Origin: an uncultured Peptostreptococcaceae bacterium | GTDB lineage: Bacteria; Bacillota; Clostridia; Tissierellales; Peptoniphilaceae | Assembly: GCA_945910665.1 (NCBI GenBank) | Contig: CAMDZK010000032.1 | Coordinates: 1 to 9,025 of the forward strand | Length of the DNA stretch: 9,025 nt | Direction of reading: 5' to 3' | Shown: one piece after another, positions 6,414 to 9,025 of the stretch | Layout of the letters: each line of letters starts with the position of its first letter | Numbering within the stretch: the first letter of the stretch is position 1 | Program-made: the position numbers and the translations under genes | Notes under the pieces: generated by a model | Told to the model about the DNA's origin: nothing | The model's input: the letters and a program-made list of their open reading frames with translations, nothing else | Database searches by the model: none

Positions 6414-8693
6414 TTACGCTTCAGTAGTTTCTTCCTCGTCTGTATCTTCAGACGTTTCTTCTGTCTCTGCAACTTCACCATAAGCTTGTTCTTCATCTAA
6501 GAAAGATTCAGAACTATTTTCATTTGTAACTTCTGGTGTTTCTTCTTCCGTAGAATTGTTGGAAACTTCTGTTGCAGTAGTATCTTCTTGAACTGACTCC
6601 ACTTGCTCCGTTTCATTTACTTCTACGTCTATATCCCCAAACAATTCGCTAAAGTCTAAATCGACTAAAGAGCCAATTGTATTCTCAAACTCTTCTCCTT
6701 TAAACACAGAAGTACTTTTCTTTTCCACTTGTCTTCTTTGTCGACGTGGTTGTTGCGTTTGAGCAGGTCTTTCTTTACGTTCTTTTTGAACGGGTCTTTC
6801 TTTTTTCTCTTGTGGTTTTGTTTCTTTAATACTTAAACCAACTTTTTGCTCTTCTTCATTGATATCAGTGATTTTCACTTCAACTTCATCACCGACATTT
6901 AATTCATCAGAAGGCTTTTCAACTCTTTCGTGACTGATTTGTGAAACGTGAACTAATCCTTCTACACCTTCTGCGACGCGTACGAATGCACCAAAGTCGA
7001 GTAGATTAACAACAGTACCTTTTACGATATCGCCCACGCTGTTGTTTTTGACAAATGTATCAAAAGGTTTGTCCGTTAATTGTTTTCTACCAAGAGAAAT
7101 ACGATTGTTTTCACGATTTGCACGTAAGATTTTTACTTCGATCTCATCACCGACTTTAAGAGCTTCCGATGGATGTTTTAATCGTTTCCACGAAATATCG
7201 GAAACATGAAGTAATCCATCGACACCACCTAAGTCAATAAATGCACCAAAGTCAGTTAAACGAGCGACTTTTCCTGTGACAACATCACCAACGTGGATAT
7301 TTTCCCAAGCTTTATCGAGTTGCTCTTCACGTTCTTTTTCAATGACTTCTTTTCTTGATAAGACGATGCGACGTTTCTTTTCGTCTAAGCTAATGATTTT
7401 CGCATTGACTGTTTTTCCGATAAAGGATTTCAAGTCACGTACGAAGAAAGTATCGACATGAGATCCTGGAATAAATCCATTGATTCCCATAACATTGGCA
7501 ATTAAACCACCTTTGACGTCTTTCTCAATGGTCGCTTCAACGATTTCACCAGCTTCATACTTATCCATAAGTTTTTGCCAGTTTTTGAATTTTTCAACGC
7601 GTCTTGTTGAAAGAATTACATTTCCTTCACCATCATCTAATTTGATGACGTATACTTCGATTTCTTGTCCTGGTTCGAATAAGTCTTTCGGTTTTAAACT
7701 TGTGTCTTCCGAAAGCTCGTCTTGTTTGATGATTCCATCGGATTTATAGTTAATGTTAACCATAACCTCAGTATCTGTTACATAAATAACTTCACCTTTA
7801 ATAATTTCCTTCGGGTGAATTGATTTCATCGTATCTTCTACTTGTTCCATGAAATCAGATTGACTGTAATTTTCCATATTCTTCACTACCTCCTCGATTA
7901 ACCATTCGGGCGTAGACGCCCCGGCGGTTATACCTATTTTATTCAATTGTACCAACTGATCGATCGGTAAGTCCTCAATCGACTCAATAGGATACACCCG
8001 TTCACAATACTTGGAAGCTACTTGCACAAGCTTTTGCGTATTGGAACTATGTTTGCCGCCTATCACAATCATTGCATCTACTTCTTTCGCTAAGGCAGCA
8101 CAGGCATCTTGGCGGTTTCGTGTAGCATGGCAAATCGTGTTATGAACCACTACATTGCTATTGTTTGATTCGATCACAGCGGAGAGTCGAGTAAATTTTT
8201 CCTCTCGGTTGGTCGTCTGCGACAAGACAAACACATCCGTAAGATTTTTAATCTCATTGGCTTCCTCTTCTGTATCAATGATTTTTCCTTGATAATCGAT
8301 TTGGCTATTGAGAGCAATCATCTCTGGATGGGCCTTATCGCCGATAATAATAATATTATAACCCTTTTCCCACATTTCTTCCACTTTTTTATACATTTTT
8401 AATAAAGAAGGGCACGTGGTATCAATCAATTGATGATTATTATCTAATATTTCTTCCTTTTTTTCTTTACATATACCATGACTGCGGCTGACGATGGTAG
8501 AATTTTCCCGCCATGCTTCCTCGGGTGCATCTTGGATGCCCATCTCCCCTAAACGTTCAACTACATGACGATTGTGGACGAGGGGTCCTAATTGATACAC
8601 ACTGTCATATTGTGAAAGAGCATTTTCTGCCATCGTTACAGCTCGTTTAACGCCAAAACAAAATCCCGCATGATCGGCTATAAAAATTTTCAT
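6414..8693 (-). CDS. ispH: Bifunctional HMBPP reductase IspH fused to ribosomal protein S1
   Basis: Residues 1 to about 280 are IspH, the iron-sulfur enzyme that reduces HMBPP to IPP and DMAPP in the last step of the MEP isoprenoid pathway. Cluster ligands C12 (FCFGV), C94 (TTCPS) and C188 (ICHAT) are present, as are active-site H40, H72, H122, E124, the S216-S217-N218 triad and S260. After a linker (about 272-297) come four S1 RNA-binding folds, near 298-365, 383-449, 468-537 and 554-623; the last two carry the typical DFGAF and HVS segments. The tail is first Lys/Arg/Pro/Gln-rich (624-660), then strongly acidic (about 687-759). The total is 759 residues in one uninterrupted frame. The fusion is known in several Firmicutes, where the S1 part is thought to help ribosomes bind mRNA. 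ATG 8693 overlaps the plsC stop and follows GGAGGTG. Confidence 0.96.
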   Translation of the reverse strand: MKIFIADHAGFCFGVKRAVTMAENALSQYDSVYQLGPLVHNRHVVERLGEMGIQDAPEEAWRENSTIVSRSHGICKEKKEEILDNNHQLIDTTCPSLLKMYKKVEEMWEKGYNIIIIGDKAHPEMIALNSQIDYQGKIIDTEEEANEIKNLTDVFVLSQTTNREEKFTRLSAVIESNNSNVVVHNTICHATRNRQDACAALAKEVDAMIVIGGKHSSNTQKLVQVASKYCERVYPIESIEDLPIDQLVQLNKIGITAGASTPEWLIEEVVKNMENYSQSDFMEQVEDTMKSIHPKEIIKGEVIYVTDTEVMVNINYKSDGIIKQDELSEDTSLKPKDLFEPGQEIEVYVIKLDDGEGNVILSTRRVEKFKNWQKLMDKYEAGEIVEATIEKDVKGGLIANVMGINGFIPGSHVDTFFVRDLKSFIGKTVNAKIISLDEKKRRIVLSRKEVIEKEREEQLDKAWENIHVGDVVTGKVARLTDFGAFIDLGGVDGLLHVSDISWKRLKHPSEALKVGDEIEVKILRANRENNRISLGRKQLTDKPFDTFVKNNSVGDIVKGTVVNLLDFGAFVRVAEGVEGLVHVSQISHERVEKPSDELNVGDEVEVKITDINEEEQKVGLSIKETKPQEKKERPVQKERKERPAQTQQPRRQRRQVEKKSTSVFKGEEFENTIGSLVDLDFSELFGDIDVEVNETEQVESVQEDTTATEVSNNSTEEETPEVTNENSSESFLDEEQAYGEVAETEETSEDTDEEETTEA
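7889..7895 (-). promoter_or_regulatory. Possible internal ribosome binding site for a free S1 protein
   Basis: GAGGAGG lies within the codons for E267-E268-V269, at the end of the IspH domain, 11 bases before an in-frame ATG (7875-7877, M273). Starting there would give a 487-residue protein consisting of the linker, four S1 domains and the tail. The spacing is long but nearly the same as for mutS in this window. The Glu pair is common in IspH proteins, so the motif may be incidental; the choice of two GAG codons is what makes it a strong match. Confidence 0.35.
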
Positions 8694-9025
8694 TGTTGCA
8701 CCTCCGGATAAATCGCATGAAACACTTGATCCATGATTTCTTTTGATAACTGTTCCTTCGTTAATCCATCGGGAAAATCTTTCGGGTCAATCGCATCTCT
8801 GATATACACATCGACTTTAGAAAAGAGTTTATAACTGGCATCGATACGTACGGGAATAATGATTGCATCTGTACGTACGGCAATTGTTGCAACACCATCT
8901 TTGAAGTTTTCGCGGCGACCTTCTTGGACACGCGTGCCTTCCGGGAAGATACCCAAAACTTTATTCTCTTTCAATATGCGAAGTGCCTGTTTAAACGATG
9001 TAATATCGACGCCGCCCCGATCTAC
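8690..9025 (-). CDS. plsC: 1-acyl-sn-glycerol-3-phosphate acyltransferase PlsC, C-terminal part
   Basis: PlsC acylates lysophosphatidic acid at the membrane to make phosphatidic acid, the precursor of membrane phospholipids. The right edge cuts the gene; only the last 111 residues are visible and the frame is open to position 9025. Seen, in visible-residue numbering: the VDRxxxD segment at 1-7, the glycerol-phosphate-binding motif FPEGTR at 27-32, and the hydrophobic IIIPV motif at 55-59, in the order and spacing of the family. The catalytic NHxSxxD motif would lie upstream, outside the window. A TTG at 8974 could start a shorter frame, but it cuts through conserved sequence and is not a real start. 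The stop overlaps the ispH start in ATGA. In many Firmicutes cmk precedes this gene, which cannot be checked here. Confidence 0.93.
   Translation of the reverse strand, partial: VDRGGVDITSFKQALRILKENKVLGIFPEGTRVQEGRRENFKDGVATIAVRTDAIIIPVRIDASYKLFSKVDVYIRDAIDPKDFPDGLTKEQLSKEIMDQVFHAIYPEVQQ
8701..8705 (-). promoter_or_regulatory. ispH-S1 ribosome binding site inside the plsC 3' end
   Basis: GGAGG, extended to GGAGGTG (8699-8705), stands seven bases (core) before the ispH ATG and lies in the last codons of plsC. It fixes the start at 8693 and, with the ATGA overlap, suggests coupled translation. Confidence 0.88.

Noticed and set aside
7276..7749. Open plus-strand frames across the S1 domains
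   Set aside because: They are antisense to well-conserved S1 folds; Ser/Phe-rich translations typical of shadows.
7860..7920. Frameshift or assembly error joining separate ispH and rpsA genes
   Set aside because: The frame is continuous through the linker without stops, and the same fusion is known in other Firmicutes.
8458..8464. A-AAA-AAG in ispH as a programmed frameshift site
   Set aside because: Shifting by -1 meets a stop after five codons and +1 meets one nearly as soon, giving only a truncated IspH without its later cluster ligand; most likely a chance Lys/Glu codon run.
8972..8974. TTG as the start of a short 94-residue protein
   Set aside because: The frame continues to the right edge through VDRxxxD and ALRIL, conserved in PlsC, so the gene is cut by the window and not short.

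Overview
This is an ordinary housekeeping stretch of an AT-rich chromosome, most likely from a low-GC Gram-positive bacterium (Firmicutes, of a clostridial or erysipelotrichial type rather than a classical Bacillus). Reasons are the strong GGAGG-type ribosome binding sites, the miaB-mutS-mutL order without the extra genes that separate miaB and mutS in Bacillus, a short (442-residue) MiaB, and an IspH enzyme fused to ribosomal protein S1 directly downstream of plsC. The fusion and its plsC neighbour are known from several Firmicute lineages. Genus cannot be read from the sequence.

Layout. The minus strand carries two gene trains. From right to left, the first is plsC (3' part only, cut by the right edge) followed by ispH-S1, ending in an intrinsic terminator near 6365-6394. 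The second is miaB, mutS, mutL (5' part only, cut by the left edge). Between them, on the plus strand, is a single-gene unit: a fold-type I PLP aminotransferase at 5106-6314 with its own promoter and terminator. It is divergent from miaB and convergent with ispH-S1. The only non-coding stretches are the 165-base divergent promoter region (4941-5105) and the 99-base convergent terminator region (6315-6413). No gap exceeds 300 bases. I saw no tRNA, rRNA, CRISPR array, insertion sequence or phage gene.

How the genes work together. MutS recognises mismatches and MutL relays the signal, so they act in one pathway. MiaB is a tRNA-modifying radical SAM enzyme whose gene leads that operon. PlsC makes phosphatidic acid, IspH makes the isoprenoid precursors IPP and DMAPP, and the fused S1 part binds mRNA in translation. 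All three gene junctions inside the two minus-strand operons are four-base ATGA stop/start overlaps, which points to translational coupling.

No undescribed system is evident. The best leads are a strong Shine-Dalgarno sequence placed exactly at the IspH/S1 boundary, which could give a free S1 protein from the fused gene; the long basic-then-acidic tail of the S1 part; and seven-base A tracts inside both mismatch-repair genes.
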